Shown: piece by piece, positions 32,561 through 43,754 of the stretch
How the letters are laid out: every line of letters begins with the position of its first letter
How positions within the stretch are numbered: position 1 is the first letter of the stretch
NCBI GenBank assembly: GCA_963575745.1
Contig: CAUYUJ010020749.1
Span: 443,640-507,639 of the forward strand
Direction: 5' to 3'
Length of the DNA: 64,000 bases
Origin: Prorocentrum cordatum
Taxonomy: Eukaryota > Sar > Dinophyceae > Prorocentrales > Prorocentraceae
Notes under the pieces: model-generated
What the model saw: the letters and a program-made list of their open reading frames with translations, nothing else
Told to the model about the DNA's origin: nothing
The model's database searches: none
Program-made: the position numbers and the translations under genes

Positions 32561-33859
32561 AGCCGCGCCGGTGCCAGGGCGCCCGTTGCCGGCTGACGGC
32601 GCAGAGGGGCATTGCGCGCCCCGGGAGCACGGCCGCGCAGCGCCGCCCCCCCCCCCAGGGGGGCCATCGTCTCCAGATGGGCGCCTAATCGTCGCAGGTG
32701 TCCTGTGTGAATCTTCCCCAGGCAGGCAGCTGATCGTCGCGAACGCACTGTCCTCGCATCAATTTGCCTCGCGCCGCGTCGGAACTACATCTTCCCCAGG
32801 CTTGGAAGGGGTCGGGCGGGGGCGGGGGTGATGCCGACATCGGTTGCTTCCCCAAGTGCGCCGCGGGCGAGGAAAAGCGCGCCGTCTCTGCCCTCGCCCC
32901 AGGTGTGCGACTGATCGCCGCAAATGCAGCGTCGCGACGTGAAGCGTTCATAGGCCCACCCCAAGGTTGGCAGCCGATCGCCGCAAAAGCAAGTGAAAGA
33001 AGGGCGTCGCAACGGTCATCCCACAGTTGGCGGCTGATCGCCGCAAGCGCATCGAGATCGGGTCAGCGGTCTTCCCCGGGGCGGCGGCTGATCGCCGCAA
33101 GCACATCGATCTCATCTTCTACCCTTGGCGCGCGACTGATTGCCGCAAACATGGCGTCATGATCCGCAACGCTCCTTGATTCTTCCCCGGATGGACGGCT
33201 GATCGCCGCAGAAACGAATGGAAGAGGGGCCTCGCGACTCTCCGCGGAGGGTGGCGGGTGGGCCAGAAGGTCGCTGTGATCCCGATTCCGCCGCCGCGCG
33301 AATCTGCTCGGGCGGGGGCGGGCCGTTCCAGCATCGCTCCGCCGCCCCATTGAGCCGAAGACAAAACGACTATCTCCCTGAGCCCGCGTCTGCGACGGCG
33401 GAGCCGCCGCTCCCCCAGGGTGGCCCCGGTGAGCAACGCTGGCCGCGGCAGCTCCCTGGGTCGCTCTTTCGCGCGGCGCGCCCCGCACCTCGGCTCGGCC
33501 CCAGGGAGTCGGGACGCGCAGTCGTGGTCACTGTTGCAATGTATTTCTGCGCCGTCGTGCATTCCCCGGGCCTGAGCAGGATCGAGCGGGGCGGCGGGGG
33601 TGGTATCATGTGCCTCCCCGGGGACGCGACAGGGCAGAGCTGGCGCACCATTCGCAGAGTCGTCTTCCCCAGGTGCGCGACTGATCGTCGCAGGTGACGC
33701 GTCCCCAGGCCCCTCCCTAGGCGGCCGTCTGACGGTCACGATGGCGGAGGAGCGGGGGCACTCGTGGCTGGCTGCACGGCCACTCATCGCAACTGCCGCG
33801 GGCGAAAGGTCTTCCCCAGGGTGGAGGCTGATCGCCGCAAGCACATCGAACATAGGCGA

Positions 33860-35100
33860 GATGAGGGGGTGGTGTCATCGGATCGATCTGGTTTGATGAG
33901 GGGGCGCAGGAATACGCGGTCAACGGCTCCGGTCGCAATGCTTCCCGGCGTGCAGCTTTCGGTCGTTCCACGTGATGTTTCCCGATGCGCGCTGTCGCCT
34001 GGCGGCGCAGGAGGCCAGGAAGGGCCCAGGTCCTGGGGCAGCTTGCTGGAGACGCCACGCGCCACGACCTGCGCCCAGCCCGCCGCGGGAGCCTGGCCGC
34101 CCTGGGTTGGCCCGCAGGCCCCAGAGGAGGCGGCAGCTGCCACCGGGCCGCAGCGGCGGCCGGCGGCCGCCGCGGCAGCGTCGGCCGCGGCGGGCCCACA
34201 GCGCGACCGCATGAACCATGGCCGCGGCAGCTCTGGCCGAGTTGCTGGCGGCAGCGGCGGCGGCCGCGTCGGCGGCGGCCGCGGCGGCCACCGCGCCGGC
34301 GGCGCCAGCGGCAGTGGCGGCGGCGGCGCGGGCGGAAGCCGCGGCAGGCCGCGCGTCGGCGGCGGCCACCGCGGTCGCGGCGTCGCCAGCCGCCGCGGCG
34401 GGGGCAGCCGAAGCGGCGGCGACAGCCACCGCGGAGGGGGCAGCAGCCGCGGCCACCGCGCCGGCTGCGCCGGCAGCCGAGCCAGCAGCAGCCGCGGTCG
34501 CGGCGCTGGCCGCCGCGCGTGCGGCCGCAGCAGCGGCCGCAGCGCCAGAGGCCGCGGTAGCGGCGCGCGCAGCGGCCGGCCCCAGGGCGGCCGCGCGGGC
34601 CACGGCGGCCGCGGCGCCAAACGAGCAGCTGGCCGCGGCGGCGGCAGCCGCGTCAGAGGCGGCCGAGGTGGCAGCGGCGCCCACGACGGGGCTGGCGCCC
34701 GCGGTCGCGGCGCTGGCAGCCGCGGCGGGACGGCGGCCACCCACGCGGAACCGGGGGCCGCGGCCGTGCGGCGCGCGGCGGCAGCTGCGCGGCCGGCGGC
34801 TGGGGCTGCGGCAGGCACGGCGGCGACACCGCGGCGCCGGCCAGAACCGCGCCGGGGGCGCGAGCGCCGGCCGCGCGACGCAGCCGCCGACGCCGCGCCG
34901 TGGGGGCCTCGGCGCCGCCGCCACGTTGGCTGCGCGAGCGGCGGCAGCCCGGCGCCGCCTCCGCCGCAGCGGACTCCATCGCCCAGGGGCAGCAGACGAG
35001 AGGGGACGGAAGCGAGACCCCCCCGTCCAAGCCGCCGCCGGAAGCCCGCGGGCGCGCGCGCCAGGCCGCGGGGCCCAGGCTGCGCAAGCCACCTCGAGCC
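33860..35100. repeat. GCG/GCC-rich low-complexity block
   Basis: Extremely GC-rich with GCGGC/CCGCG iterations. It reads as poly-Ala in one frame, RGG-like Gly/Arg/Ser in another, and Pro/Arg on the opposite strand. Since all frames are open, no coding call is made. Confidence 0.7.
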
Positions 35101-35104
35101 GAGA

Positions 35105-35350
35105 CGGCTTGAGCCAGTGCATACGGAAGGTGGTGGGAGGACGCGAAGCGTCTAGGATTTTCATAACGTCGACCCCCAAAGGTCTCGACTCATTCCCCAC
35201 CAGTGTGTCGTCCCGAATGATTTTTCGACGGTCCCGGAGCTCGGTGAGGGCCCCGATAAGCCGATTTTTTCCTGACTCGAAAGGGTCTGGGTCCTCTCCC
35301 TCCTCCCCTCTCATACTTCGGAGGCGCGCACAAGGGTGTAGGGGCACGGA
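35105..35350 (-). other. Exon-like open stretch, unrecognised
   Basis: The minus-strand reading contains ALTELRDRRKIIRDDTLVGN and MKILDASRPPTTFRMHWLK. Protein-like and not repetitive. No domain recognised and splice sites uncertain. Confidence 0.25.
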
Positions 35351-35639
35351 GGGATGCTTCTTAGAAGAAGGCTGCTGCCTAAAAGGCGCGGGCCCGACAT
35401 CAATAGAAGCATCGGCGAGTGGCCGAATGACCCATAAGGGTCCCCCCTCATTAATGGTGGAATCATGCTTCTTGTGCAGGCTTCTGTCCCTGCACCCTCC
35501 TCCTCAACCTTGTCAGCGAGAGCACAAAATCTAGCGATGTCGCAATCGAGTCGAAGGTAACTTCCCTTTGGTCCCTCCTCCGTCGGAGAGGTCCTGGGGG
35601 GGATAGGGTAGGGGTGGGGGGGGCAGATACGCATCACCC

Positions 35640-36290
35640 CCTGGGTCCTGGGGCCGAAAATACCAAGACAGGCCAAGAGTGCCCAAAGAGGCCCCCGAGA
35701 CGGTCCAAGAGGGCCCCCAATCGCCAAATTATCGGTCCAAAACGCCTTCACGCCCTCCAGACTGCCCAGGAGGCCGCCAAGACGTCCTAAGAAGCCTCCA
35801 AGAGCACTCCCGAGAAGGGCCTCACGAGGCAAAATTCATTGAGTTCCCGGTCGTTTTTCCAAGATTTGGGCGATCTCGCCTTTTCCACTCCCCGCCGCTC
35901 CAAGACGGCCCAAGAGGCCCCCAAGATCACCCCAAGACGGCCCAAGAGGCCTCCAAGAGGGCCCCCACACACAGCCCAAGAGAACCCCAAGACACCCCAC
36001 AACGCCTCCAAGACGGCCCAAGAGGCCTGAAAGACTGCTCCAAGAGCGTGCCCAGACGTGAGACCCGAACGGACATTCCGAGCTCTCGGCCCCGAGAGGC
36101 TCCCAAGAGGCCCCAAGAGGTTTCCAAGAGGCCCCAAGAGGCCCACAAGAGGTCCTCAGGAAGCCCGACAAGGCCCGAAGAGGCTCCGAAGAGGCTCCGA
36201 AGACGTCTCCAAGAGGCCCCAAATTCCTCCCCAGAGTCCCCCGAGAGCCTTCCGAAGAGACCCCAAGAAGCATCCCTCTGGCCCACGTCA
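35640..36290. repeat. CCAAGAGGCCC-family dispersed repeat, copy 2
   Basis: Same phrase structure as 28270-28860, with the AT-richer core AGGCAAAATTCATTGAGTT (about 35827) shared with 42505 (AGGCAAAATTCATAGATGTT). 36291-36832 holds nothing recognised. Confidence 0.7.
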
Positions 36291-36832
36291 ACGTCGTCAT
36301 CTCCGCCGCCGCCGCCGCTGTCGTCGTCCCCCTTCAAGGTTGGCGGCACCGGCCTTGAGGCCTTCGCAATCATGTTTTTTTTGCGCGGGCTTCTGAATGG
36401 AAAGACATCAACAAGACTGCACAAGACAAGATTAATGGGAAGACATCAACAAGAATGGGTTTCTTAATGGTTGCGGGCTTTTGCCAAACAAGACTGGGAA
36501 AATAAATAGTCACCTCCTGCGGCCATCGCTGACGATCGGGGGGGGATGAGGATCACTGATGGTGATGAGGATGATAGGGGGAAGGACGAGGAGGGGAAGG
36601 ACGAACTTCATTGCCAGCGGAGAGCTCAGGGGAGATAAGGGTTTCCCGCTAGCATGAAAGACCCTTCCGAGTTACTCCTGGGAGGCCTCTCTAGTAGGCA
36701 GTTGATCGGCAGCCTGGCAGATCTTCCTTGGGACAGCGGCATCCGCATCGGCATCCGAATTGGGCGGGTGGTAATGGGGGGGTGGCTCAAGTGGGGGGGT
36801 TAAGAAAAAGGCCCTAGAGGGGTCATTTACTC

Positions 36833-37568
36833 TGTGTCCCTCAATAGTTTTGGGGGTACCTGTTGTCCGGGGTGGGTACCTGTAGTCCGGGGGGGGTGCC
36901 AGTGGTCCGGGGGAGGGGCTAAGTGTAGTTGGGGGAAGGGGAACTGTAGTCCGGGAGGGGGTACCTGTAATCTGGGGGTGGGGCCGCGCGGGGGTACCCG
37001 TAGTCCGGGGGGGGGGGGCCAGTGGTCCGGGGGGGGGTAAGTGTAGTTGGGGAAGGGGTACCTGTGGTCCGGGAGGGGGTACCTGTAGTCCGGGGGTGGG
37101 GTCGCGCCGGGGTACCTGTAGTCTGGGGGGGCGCGCATGTTATTCGTCGAAGCACGCGTGGCTCCACGCGCGCGGGTTTCGGCGCGTGGCTCCACGCGCA
37201 CGGGTTTCGTTATGTCCCTGTTTCGACGCCCATTCGTCCCTGGATAGTGCCGCGTCTCGACCGCTGACCCAATGTGGGCGATGGGTGGAAATGTGCAGAG
37301 ACATGCTTGGTGGGCCGCTTTGGCTCCCAGGGGATAGCGAATTGACGGGGTCCTGTAGCTTCGGAGAGGATTTGTAGCGCCTAACTACGGGGGTACCTGT
37401 AGTCTGGGGGGGGTACCTGTAGTCTGGGGAGGGGTACCTATAGTCCGGGGAGGGGGGTACCTGTAGTCCGGGGAGGGTACCTGTAGTCCGGGGGGGTGTA
37501 CGGAAGGGGTACCTGTAGTCCAGGGGGTACCAGTAGTCCGGGGACCCAGAACTATTGAGGGACACAAG
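36833..37568. repeat. GGGTACCTGTAGTCCGGG minisatellite bounded by inverted repeats
   Basis: Units of ~20-24 bp (GGGTACCTGTAGTCCGGGG) form two arrays, 36850-37135 and 37388-37545. They are separated by a unique stretch with a short duplication (GCGTGGCTCCACGCGC). The whole is bounded by TGTGTCCCTCAATAGTT on the left (from about 36834) and its reverse complement on the right (ending about 37567). Confidence 0.85.
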
Positions 37569-37639
37569 GTAGGGCCTCTTTTGGGCACCAACTGATTCCA
37601 ATAGGGACCCTGAAAGGCCCTTTTGCGGCCCGCACCCCC

Positions 37640-38645
37640 CATTAGGGTCACCCCCCACTACCATCCGCCCGACCGAAGCCGCGTGGGATCGGAAGCGGCC
37701 TCGATCGACCTCGGACCGAACCGCTTCGGAGGGGTCGCCAAAGAGCCCCAGCTCAGCGCCGTGCGCTGGCGGGGTCGCCGCGTGGCCGGGGCAGGATCGG
37801 CAAGCATCGAATCGAGAAGTCGGAACGCATCGAAAGGCGCATCGGCTTGGGCCGCGTCGACAGGGAATTGGAATCGAATCGGATCGGCTTAGCCAGGATG
37901 CACAACAGCGCCATGCAAGCATCAGGCCGCATTTGATCGTCGAAATATCGGAATCGAGTCGGATCGGGCTGGACGAGATCGACATCGAATCGGATCGACC
38001 AAATCGAAATTGACCCTGCCTGGGTCGACAGCCGCCGGGACACGGCCCACGGCGGCGGCGCCAGAAGCTCAGCCTCGATTCAGCGTTTCTCGTGGATTGG
38101 GTTCAACCCAGCACTAGCGCGCGGGGGCTTTGAGACGGCTCTTGACCCCTCGCTTTGCGAGGTGGTACAGATCCATGCTGCTGGGCGGCCGCATCGGGCC
38201 GATCGTCCAGCCTCGATCTTGCTCCGCCGAGCTAGGAAACAGCCCCCTCATCATCCCCCCTTAGCTAGGAAACAGCCCCCGCCGGCGATGATCGATGATC
38301 CCCAGGACGTGTGTCAGCGACATCGTGCGCTTGTCCACCGAGATCCGCCGATGCAACTCTGAGAACGTACCCCAAACACCCAAAGATGTCTGTTTCGGTC
38401 CGACCCATTGAGTAATGGGGGCAAACATTCCTGGATACATTTCCGATGGTCCCGGGTCCAGATGACGGGCCCAAGATGCCGACATCGAGAAAAAAGGCTG
38501 GGAATCACAAGAATCGTGCCGTCGGAGATCTGGGTAATGATTACAGACGCAGGCTGCGTACGATCGGTGGAGATGAACGGGGTGAACACACAACGAGCTA
38601 CAGGCCTCGGAAGAAATTAGCCAACACTCATGCCACATTCATCTG
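37640..38645. other. No supported gene; ATCGAATCGGATCG-type phrases
   Basis: Loose repeats of TCGAATCGGATCG at 37680-38010 and a tandem duplicate of AGCTAGGAAACAGCCCCC at 38230/38262. This is the region 3' to the channel gene on its strand. Confidence 0.5.
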
Positions 38646-40367
38646 TCAATGCCCCCCCAAATGATCAACGTTGGCGGTGGGTTGCACGAGTTGCACTTCG
38701 ACCCGAGCTTCCCCGCGCGTGCCGACTTTGAATTTGGGGGACCGCGGGAGTGTCCACCAATTGCTTCCCTCTGCCGTAACACGCGTCCTGAGGACCATCG
38801 AGATGAACGTGCGCAAGGACTCCAGCTCCTTCCGCAGGATCTGCAGGTCGATGCTTCTCGCCGCGCCCTTCAGCGAGGCCACGCCTCGCGCGAGCTCCTC
38901 TGGGGTCAGCACGCCGTCGCCGTCCTTGTCCACGAGGGAGAACACCCTGGGCGCATCGCTGACGTCGAGCTCCATGGAGGCCATCCACATCTGAACGTCC
39001 CTGTCCCCCATGGCGCTGCTGAACTCCTTTATGTCGAGCAGCCCATCGCCGGTATCGTCTGCTGCGCGGAAGAGGCGCAGCATCTTCTGCTTGTGTAGGC
39101 GGACGGCGCGCTCCCTCTGGAAGATCATGAGGTGGTCGTCGGTCGACGCGACCTTGAATGTCTCCTGGACAAGAACGCCATTGATGACGCCGATGACCGC
39201 GAAACCGATTGTCAGTTTATGCACGACGCAGAACAAAATGAACCACTCGTTCACACTCTCTTGGAGTAACCGGCAAATCGGCGGCCAATTAGCCAGCGTC
39301 ATCTCGAACATCGATAGCATCGACCTCGAGAAAGTGCCGAAATAAGCAAATACCTCTTGCCTCTCATCCAAATCGTAAGACTCGTTGTCGAAATAAAACG
39401 TGTACAAAACCTGATTGATTAAGAAGGCGACCAGCATCTGGAGGAGGACCAGGATCACGCATGACGATGCCAGTGCTCCCAGGCTTCCCTTCATCGCAGT
39501 GACCATAAGGTAGAGAGCCTCAAAACCGTCGGTCGCCCTGAGGAGCTTCACCAGCCGCGCGAAGCGGACCATGCGGATCACGCGCAGGACCCTTGCCTTC
39601 ACGGGCGTCACGCCGAGAGCGTCGATGTAGAAGAGGACGACCATAGCAAAGTCGAAATAGTTCCACAAGTCAGTCAGATACGCGCGGGGGTACTGGCGCA
39701 TGCCGAGCGCCTTCAGAACGAGCTCGACTGTGAAGGCAATGCCGAAGACCCAGTCGCAGACCTCGAAGGACGACTCCGCCATGGGCCAGGTCTCCACGGC
39801 GGGCCTCTCGTACCAGCGATAACCCAGCTCGAAGCCGACGTCGAAGCCCCGGAACTGCACGGCAAAAGCTACCACCACGGCGTTCAGCAGGATCATCGTT
39901 GAGAAGAAAAGCTCGAACTTTGCGTTCGTCACGAGCTGGTACAGCAACTCGGAGCTGCCCTCCATGAGGCACTTTTTCCTGCTGGTCGACTCTCCTCCGA
40001 AGACCCCAGACGCGGTCACTCCAGCCAGCTCGCCCGCGACGTCCTTGCTGCGGCCACGCTCCTGCAGCGGCGGCGGCACGCGCGGGCAAACCGCCTCGTT
40101 CTCGACGGCACCGCTCGGAGGCGGCCACCGCAGATCTTCCTCGCAAGGCCCGCCCTCGTCGCAGTCTTGGAGTCGCACGGGCCCAACCATGGTCGACTGC
40201 GTGCCCGCCTGGTCGTCCTTTACGACCCCTTCAGGAGGGCACAGCCGGTGAGAGCTCGAGGGGCTCGCCATCCCGGGAAATAGCTCCTCGTCACCCAGCG
40301 CCACCGACAGAATCTTGGACCTGTGCCTGATCTTCCTTGGCGTGACGGAAGCGGGTCCTGCACCCAA
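38646..40367 (-). CDS. Single-domain voltage-gated cation channel with two EF hands
   Basis: A 573-aa intronless frame. A ~145-aa cytosolic N-terminus precedes one six-helix channel domain. S1 is ~151-171 and S2 ~201-222. S3 is ~232-250. S4 has Arg/Lys every third residue (259, 262, 265, 268, 271, 274, 277), a complete voltage sensor. S5 is ~296-321 and S6 ~376-404. The pore loop has TLANWP at 357-362, where bacterial Nav channels have TLESWA and calcium channels have a Glu, so the usual filter acid is Ala/Asn. Two canonical EF-hand loops follow, DDTGDGLLDIKE (437-448) and DKDGDGVLTPEE (480-491), suggesting Ca2+ regulation, then a coiled-coil-like tail. Four subunits would make one pore (family knowledge). 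No DinoSL relic is seen upstream; the start is the first ATG of the frame. Confidence 0.9.
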   Translation of the reverse strand: MGAGPASVTPRKIRHRSKILSVALGDEELFPGMASPSSSHRLCPPEGVVKDDQAGTQSTMVGPVRLQDCDEGGPCEEDLRWPPPSGAVENEAVCPRVPPPLQERGRSKDVAGELAGVTASGVFGGESTSRKKCLMEGSSELLYQLVTNAKFELFFSTMILLNAVVVAFAVQFRGFDVGFELGYRWYERPAVETWPMAESSFEVCDWVFGIAFTVELVLKALGMRQYPRAYLTDLWNYFDFAMVVLFYIDALGVTPVKARVLRVIRMVRFARLVKLLRATDGFEALYLMVTAMKGSLGALASSCVILVLLQMLVAFLINQVLYTFYFDNESYDLDERQEVFAYFGTFSRSMLSMFEMTLANWPPICRLLQESVNEWFILFCVVHKLTIGFAVIGVINGVLVQETFKVASTDDHLMIFQRERAVRLHKQKMLRLFRAADDTGDGLLDIKEFSSAMGDRDVQMWMASMELDVSDAPRVFSLVDKDGDGVLTPEELARGVASLKGAARSIDLQILRKELESLRTFISMVLRTRVTAEGSNWWTLPRSPKFKVGTRGEARVEVQLVQPTANVDHLGGH

Positions 40368-40551
40368 AAGCCTTCCAGGACCAACGTTTCATCCTAACCC
40401 TTTTTGCGACGCTCGAGAGGGCCCCAGGAGCCAGAAGACGGGGAGCCCTCAGGTCAGACGCTGCGAAGAACATTCAGCATCGCTACACAAAACACGACCA
40501 GAACCATAGACTCAACGTTTCTGCAGCATTCGTGGAGACGGATCGGCATGT
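40368..40551. other. 5' flank of the channel gene
   Basis: No recognisable promoter or spliced-leader relic. A splice acceptor for trans-splicing cannot be fixed from sequence alone. Confidence 0.4.
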
Positions 40552-41140
40552 GATGGCCCTGGGGCCCGAAACTTACCGAACACGCCAAGCGTGAACAAAA
40601 ACTAGAACGCGCGGATCCCAGGGGAGGATGTTGGGCGCCCGAGTTATCTGGGGTAAATCGGGTCCGGGGTAACTCGGGTTTGGATTCCCGAAAAAGGAAC
40701 CCGAGTTAGCCCTGACCCGAATTACCCCTGACGATGTGGGGCTCTGGACGCCCGAGTTATCCGGGGTAACTCGGGTCCGGGGTAAGTCGGGCTCGGAATC
40801 CCGAAAAACGAACCCGAGTTAGCCCTGACCCGAGTTACCCCTGATGATTCGGGGCTCTGAGGGTGCTCAGGACGTCCGTTTCCCTCCTGCCCCGCGCGCT
40901 TCGCGGCGGCTTCCTCCGCGCGTGCCCGGCGGGTGCCAGCTCGGACGGTGACGGCGGCGCTTCGGTGTCGAGGCCCGCGGCCGGGGCCAGCAGCAGGCCC
41001 TCGTGGGGTGACAGACAGAAAAAACGATGCCGCGAATCGCCGATCATCTCACGTAGCTTCGTGTCTACCAGGGAGGTGTCCCAAATACCCAGCGTGCGAA
41101 TTACCTGGTGACGTATCCAACCCTTTCTCATTGCATGGCG
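40552..41140. repeat. Dispersed repeat, copy 2 (partner at 4480-4845), with hairpin insert
   Basis: Same block order as 4480-4845. Inserted at about 40632-40866 are two tandem ~113-bp units built from GGGGTAACTCGGGTCC and its reverse complement GACCCGAGTTACCCC, able to fold back. Confidence 0.8.
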
Positions 41141-41177
41141 ATGTATACAAATGTATATATATATATAGAAACAAAAA

Positions 41178-42087
41178 AAGACTGCAGTGGCGCTTCGCGC
41201 CATGCACCTTGGTCCTTGAAGTTTGGTATGCAGGCGGAAGTGGCAGGAAGGTCAAGCCGACAATTTAGCGATAACTCCTTGCTGCCTTTTCTGACATCGC
41301 CAATATAATGATGTTGTTCGTTATCCTTCCTCCATGCTTATGTTTCCTCATTCTTGCCATACCCTGGGCATTCTCTCCATCCTCCTCAGCTCTTTTTGCG
41401 GAGGCTCCTCCTTGGAGAGCCTCTGGGGGCCTCACCAAAGTTCTCAGGCTTTCTGAAAGCCTTCTGGAGGCCTCCTGGGCAGAGGCTTCCTAAGGCCAAC
41501 CTGCCTCTAACCGCGGTCTCCCTGAACGTCCCAGTCACGATTTGGAATGCTTCGGAGGGTGTCTTGGGGCCATCTTGGGCCGCCTAGGGCCATTTTGGAC
41601 CCCTGTTGTGCCGTTTTGGGGCTCTCCTGGACTGCCTGGAAGCCCTTTCGGATGGTTGTGGGGCGATTTGGGAGCCTCCCAGGCAGCTTCGGACGCCTAG
41701 GAGACCGCCGTCTTGGAGCGTCGGGAAGCAGAAAAGAGGAGAACCCCAAATGCACCAAAAACCTACATAGAATCAATGATTTTTCCCTCTTGGGGCCTTC
41801 TTAGAGGTGCTCTTGGAGGCCTCTTGGAACGTTTTGGGGCGATCTTTGGGGGTATGACGGCTTCTTGGAGCGCTCTTGTGTTGTCTTGGGGGTCTCTGGG
41901 ACGTCTCCGAGGGCCCCCCTGATCGCCCTGGGTGTGCTGCGAAGGCTTGGCAAAACGCCCTGCGAGGCCCAGGGGGCTGCTTCGAGGCCCGTCCGGAGGG
42001 TCCCAAAGCTCCAGATCCCGGGGGTCCGGTTTTAGGGGGGGGACGGGATTTCCCCCCGCCCGGGCTTATAAAAATACAGGAAGAGGA
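41178..42087. repeat. TA-associated dispersed repeat, full-length copy 2
   Basis: Starts AGACTGCAGTGGCGCTTCGC, with a TGGCGCTTCGCGCCA hairpin, and ends GCTTATAAAAATACAGGAAG. TA tracts flank it. Collinear with 15205-16162. Confidence 0.85.
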
Positions 42088-42121
<34 letters not shown>

Positions 42122-42245
42122 GTGTGTGTGTATGTACACATCCATGTATATATATATATATATACATACATACATACATACATACCTACCTACCTACCTA
42201 CCTACATACATACATACATACATACATACATACATGCATGTATAT
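42088..42245. repeat. CT, TA, CATA and CTAC microsatellite cluster
   Basis: (CT)n, (TA)n, (GT)n, (CATA)n and (CCTA)n follow each other within 160 bp at the 3' edge of the dispersed repeat. Confidence 0.95.
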
Positions 42246-42349
42246 CGGAGTAGGCCAGGCGTGGGGGGCAGGCTGGTGACTGTACCCCCCATGTGCGCCC
42301 CAGGGGGTTCTGGGGGGCTCCCAGGGCTCCCGAGACGGCCCGGGCCCGC

Positions 42350-42880
42350 CCCGAAACGGGCCACGACAGGCTAAAGGGGTCCCAAGAGGGCCCAAGACGG
42401 TCCCAAGAGGCCCCGAAGACGCCCAAGATGGATGCCCTCACGCAACCCACGAGGACCCCAGCACGCTCCACGGCGGCCTCCAGAGACTCCCCAAAAGGGC
42501 CCTGGGAGGCAAAATTCATAGATGTTCCGACGGTTTGGGGAGGATATTTCGGCGTTCTCGCTTTTTCCGCTTCCCAACGCTCTCTCACGGCCTCGGGGGC
42601 CCTTCAGATCGCAGATCGCTCCAAGACGGCCCACGAGGCCCCGAAGAGTGCCCCAGACGGCCCAGGAGGCTCCCCAGACAACCCAAGTGTCCAAAGAACG
42701 CCCCAAAAGGGGCCCTGAAGGGGACCACTAACCGACATGTCGAGGTTTCTTGCCCCAAAGGCCCCCAATAAGCTCCCAAGAAGCTCCGTGAGGCCCCCAA
42801 GATGCCCCCAGGAAGCCCCAAGGGGCCTCCAAGGGGCTTCCAGGGAACGCCCAAGAGGCCCCCCAACACATCCAAACAAA
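42350..42880. repeat. CCAAGAGGCCC-family dispersed repeat, copy 3
   Basis: Same phrases and the AGGCAAAATTCAT core. 42881-43017 holds nothing recognised. Confidence 0.7.
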
Positions 42881-43017
42881 TCATGCCCCCAGAAAGCCTT
42901 CCGGGGACATGGTTCATCATGGGCCCGAATCTCTGGAGGCTCCGAAGTACCATCACGCTGCCGGAGAGCTGTCTGGGAAGTTGGCTGTGAGCTTGACTGA
43001 CCGCCTTCTCTGACGAC

Positions 43018-43330
43018 GTCTGCCGACGACGAAGACGACGGCGGCGACGGCGACGAAGACGACGACGAACTTCGAACTTCGATGTTCGAAAGGGTTGTTC
43101 GGCGCTTTCTGCCTTCGGGGGCTGTTCTCGGGCCCTGAAGTCGTCGGGCATCGATCTGGAGTGGACAAAACTGCGCTGCATGGATCCTGGGAGGAGTCCA
43201 TCCGACGACGACGACGAAGACGACGAAACAACGAAGACGAGGACGAGGACGAGGACGAGGACGAGAACGACGACGGCGCGCCCCGAGAGGCGACGACGAC
43301 ATTACGACGACGACGACGACGACGGCACGA
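43018..43330. repeat. GAC/ACG trinucleotide stretches
   Basis: (GACGAC)n-like at 43018-43075, (GACGAG)n at 43205-43270 and (ACG)n at 43300-43325. Shadow frames only. 43331-43616 holds nothing recognised. Confidence 0.85.
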
Positions 43331-43614
43331 CCCAACAGGCTCCGCAAGACACCCCCAAAAACCATGCTTCCAAAAGGCCTTCTGGGAACCCGATTCATCA
43401 AGCTCCTACGCAACGATCTTCCCCGAAAGCCTTCCGGAATACAGATTGACATGCATGAACTTCTCACTGCCCATAATGCTTTCAGCGTCATGGACGTTTC
43501 TTCACTTCCCGTTCAAACCAGCAGTGGAGCAGTGAACTCGTCAAGGCCTGGGGCCTCCTAGAACCCAAGCGCGCGCGAAGCGCGCGCGTGGTTCTAGTGT
43601 GTATATGCATGTAC

Positions 43615-43616
<2 letters not shown>

Positions 43617-43649
<33 letters not shown>

Positions 43650-43754
43650 AATAGGGAGAGAGAGAGAGAGAGAAAAAGAGAGAAATAGGGAGAGAGAGAG
43701 AGAGAGAGAAAAGAGAGAGAGAGAGAAGGAGAGTCTACATATATATATATATAC
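43617..43754. repeat. GA microsatellite flanked by TA
   Basis: (GA)n with GAAATAGG interruptions, then (TA)n at 43737-43753. Confidence 0.95.

Larger units (their letters stand above)
30725..33855. repeat. Interspersed tandem motif GGCTGATCGCCGCAAG (many copies)
   Basis: Copies or close variants occur near 30770, 30828, 31058, 32710, 32908, 32978, 33028, 33088, 33137, 33200, 33678 and 33828, often preceded by TCTTCCCCAGG. Spacing is ~50-66 bp where dense. The series is broken by GTC microsatellites and unique DNA. Confidence 0.75.

Noticed and set aside
33764-35534. Gly/Arg-rich (RGG-like) or Ala-rich protein of 440-475 codons
   Set aside because: All frames are open in the GCG/GCC block, so the RGG look cannot be separated from composition.
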